Source of the DNA: CAVOXO01 sp963700425
GTDB lineage: Bacteria; Actinomycetota; Acidimicrobiia; Acidimicrobiales; Microtrichaceae
Assembly (NCBI GenBank): GCA_963700425.1
Contig: CAVOXO010000001.1
Span: 248,001-312,000 of the forward strand
Direction of reading: 5' to 3'
Length of the DNA stretch: 64,000 nt
Each line of letters opens with the position of its first letter. The first letter of the stretch is position 1. The notes beneath the pieces were generated by a model. That model was not told the DNA's origin, searched no databases, and saw only the letters and a list, made by a program, of their open reading frames with translations. A program made the translations under genes and the position numbers. Positions 62,846 through 64,000 of the stretch are shown here, one piece after another.

Positions 62846-63541
62846 TCAGGCCGGGGTGTCGAGCGCCGTGACGATCTGCGACATGTCGCCATCGGTCAGC
62901 TCACCCGACCCCCGCATGACCACCGTTCCGTCGCCATCGACGGCGACGAAGTAGGGGAAGCCCGACAGGCCGTAGGCGGCCGACGCCGACCCGCTCGAAT
63001 CGTCGGCGAGGACCGGATCGGGCCAGTTCTCCCGCTCGAGCCATGACGCGGGCGGGTAGTTGCCCCTGGACTGATCGACGCCGGTCGAGATCGCCTGCAC
63101 CCCGATCGATTCGGGGATGGCACCGGACTCCATCCACTCCACCAGCTTGGGAACCTCCGCCTGACAATGGGGGCACCAGTGAGCGAGGAACACGATGATC
63201 TGGGGCGATCCGTTCGGCCCGGCGGTGATCGACTCGCCGGTGAACGTCTCACCCTCGACCGTCGGCACCGTCTGGCCGATGCCCGGATCCGACGTGGGAT
63301 CCGCGATGCCCTGCGCGTCGGCGGGGAACGGCTCGAGCGATTGACCGCTGATGTCCACCGCCGCGAACGCCACCGCGTTCGTCTCGGAGTCGTCGTCCCC
63401 ACCGGCGGTCGCCGCCACGATGATTCCCGCGACGAGGGCCACCGCGAGGATCCCGCCGATCACGAACAGACCGATCGGTCTCCTGGGCACGCCGTCCTTG
63501 AGGGCGTCGTACTGCTTGGGTGCCGTTGCCGACTTGGACAT
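62846..63541 (-). CDS. Membrane-anchored TlpA-like thioredoxin
   Basis: 231 residues. A single N-terminal helix (LFVIGGILAVALVAGIIVAATAGG, about 24-47) is followed by a thioredoxin fold on the outside. The active site is FLAHWCPHCQAEVPKLVEWM (CxxC at about 121-124), and cis-Pro is in GLSGFPYFVAVDGDG (about 197). The order Trx plus DsbB (next gene) suggests a thiol oxidation system: the DsbA/TlpA-like protein forms or reduces disulfides in secreted proteins. One base separates it from dsbB, so they are co-transcribed. Confidence 0.9.
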   Translation of the reverse strand: MSKSATAPKQYDALKDGVPRRPIGLFVIGGILAVALVAGIIVAATAGGDDDSETNAVAFAAVDISGQSLEPFPADAQGIADPTSDPGIGQTVPTVEGETFTGESITAGPNGSPQIIVFLAHWCPHCQAEVPKLVEWMESGAIPESIGVQAISTGVDQSRGNYPPASWLERENWPDPVLADDSSGSASAAYGLSGFPYFVAVDGDGTVVMRGSGELTDGDMSQIVTALDTPA

Positions 63542-63542
63542 G

Positions 63543-64000
63543 TCAGGTCTCCTCGGTGGGACTGATGGTGGACGTGCGGGCCGCGGCGATGCTCATTGCC
63601 GACAACCCGATGATGAAGAGGAACGAACCGAGCGCCATCACCGGGATGGAGACGAAGCCCAGTTCATCGACGTATTTCGCCGAGCACGGATTCGTGGGAT
63701 CGCAGCTCCCCGTTCCCTGGAGGGCGGAGACGTTCTGTTCGGCGATGTGGTACATGCTGAGCAGGGCGCCGGGGATGGCGAGGCCCAGTGCGTAGGGGAA
63801 GATCCCCCGGTCCTTCCGCACCGCGGCCATGACGAACAGGATGGCGAGCGGGTAGGCGGCGATGCGCTGGTACCAACAGAACGTGCACGGCACGTACCCG
63901 GGCCCCGAGAGCAGGGGGATCGTGTCGGAGAACCACAGGCTCCCCAGCATGGTCGCCACCGCGGCGAACGCGGCGAGCGGAAGCTCATGGCCGCCGAGCT
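63543..64000 (-). CDS. DsbB-like disulfide bond protein (5' end beyond window)
   Basis: At least 152 residues; the frame stays open to the window edge with sequence ELPLAAFAAVATMLGSLWFSD, so the true start lies outside. Four helices. First cysteine pair PCTFCWYQRIAAYP, second pair SCDPTNPC, both typical for DsbB, which re-oxidises a DsbA-like partner with quinone as acceptor. The next gene on the strand is the TlpA-like thioredoxin, its likely partner. Confidence 0.88.
   Translation of the reverse strand, partial: LGGHELPLAAFAAVATMLGSLWFSDTIPLLSGPGYVPCTFCWYQRIAAYPLAILFVMAAVRKDRGIFPYALGLAIPGALLSMYHIAEQNVSALQGTGSCDPTNPCSAKYVDELGFVSIPVMALGSFLFIIGLSAMSIAAARTSTISPTEET

Noticed and set aside
1..64000. 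CRISPR array, insertion sequence or rRNA genes
   Set aside because: No regularly spaced repeats, transposase-like frames or rRNA-like conserved stretches were seen anywhere in the window.

Overview
The window is high-G+C DNA with dense, short-spaced operons, frequent GTG/TTG starts and 4-bp start/stop overlaps. The gene content (mycofactocin cluster, KstR-type operators, DUF222/13E12-type HNH proteins, a bL37-like mini ribosomal protein) points to an actinobacterium. Acidimicrobiia is my best guess, but this is an inference from gene content only. At least 15 conserved genes or domains appear broken by single-base frameshifts while every catalytic motif is kept, so the assembly probably carries uncorrected indels.

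Layout. 0-3 kb: a MoxR AAA ATPase/VWA pair and an NDMA-dependent (mycofactocin-type) zinc alcohol dehydrogenase. 3-8.3 kb: a class III nucleotide cyclase, a FAS1 protein, an amidase and a class III aminotransferase. 8.36-22.9 kb: a mycofactocin locus with precursor mftA, chaperone mftB, radical SAM mftC, two OYE/FadH flavoenzymes, a small membrane protein plus HTTM protein, an ETF-alpha/FixC/FixX/ETF-beta electron-transfer module, the peptidase mftE, a mycofactocin-coupled SDR and the glycosyltransferase mftF. I see no mftD, mftG or mftR in the window. A patatin-like gene and a small Cys-rich gene on the other strand interrupt it. 23.9-27.2 kb: an operon of two DUF35 OB-fold proteins and two Cys-less thiolase-like proteins, resembling the Ltp2/ChsH2 side-chain aldolase systems of steroid catabolism.

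27.2-42.8 kb is a mixed region: amidohydrolases, SRPBCC, glycosyltransferases, a CobW GTPase, an MFS exporter, a CstB-like persulfide dioxygenase-rhodanese behind a CsoR/CstR-like palindrome, a KshA-like Rieske oxygenase, a LysM/M23 peptidase, and a [3Fe-4S] ferredoxin with its reductase. 42.9-49.6 kb: metallophosphatase, M1 aminopeptidase, dienoyl-CoA isomerase, and a DUF222-HNH protein with an SOS box. 50-54 kb: Na+/H+ antiporter, sulfatase, and a decayed second DUF222-HNH copy that still has its SOS box. 54-57.4 kb: crotonase and acyl-CoA dehydrogenase. 57.4-64 kb: a pair of paralogous secreted proteins, a VUT transporter, a bL37-like peptide, a YihY membrane protein, an SGNH hydrolase, and a TlpA-like thioredoxin with DsbB.

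The unifying theme I infer is lipid/steroid and alcohol oxidation. Four promoter-located palindromes matching the KstR consensus TNNAACNNGTTNNA precede the alcohol dehydrogenase/cyclase, the DUF35-thiolase operon, the Rieske oxygenase, and the divergent amidohydrolase/ferredoxin pair. The mycofactocin locus would supply the redox cofactor for the NDMA-type alcohol dehydrogenase and the SDR. Its embedded ETF/FixCX module would pass those electrons to the quinone pool.
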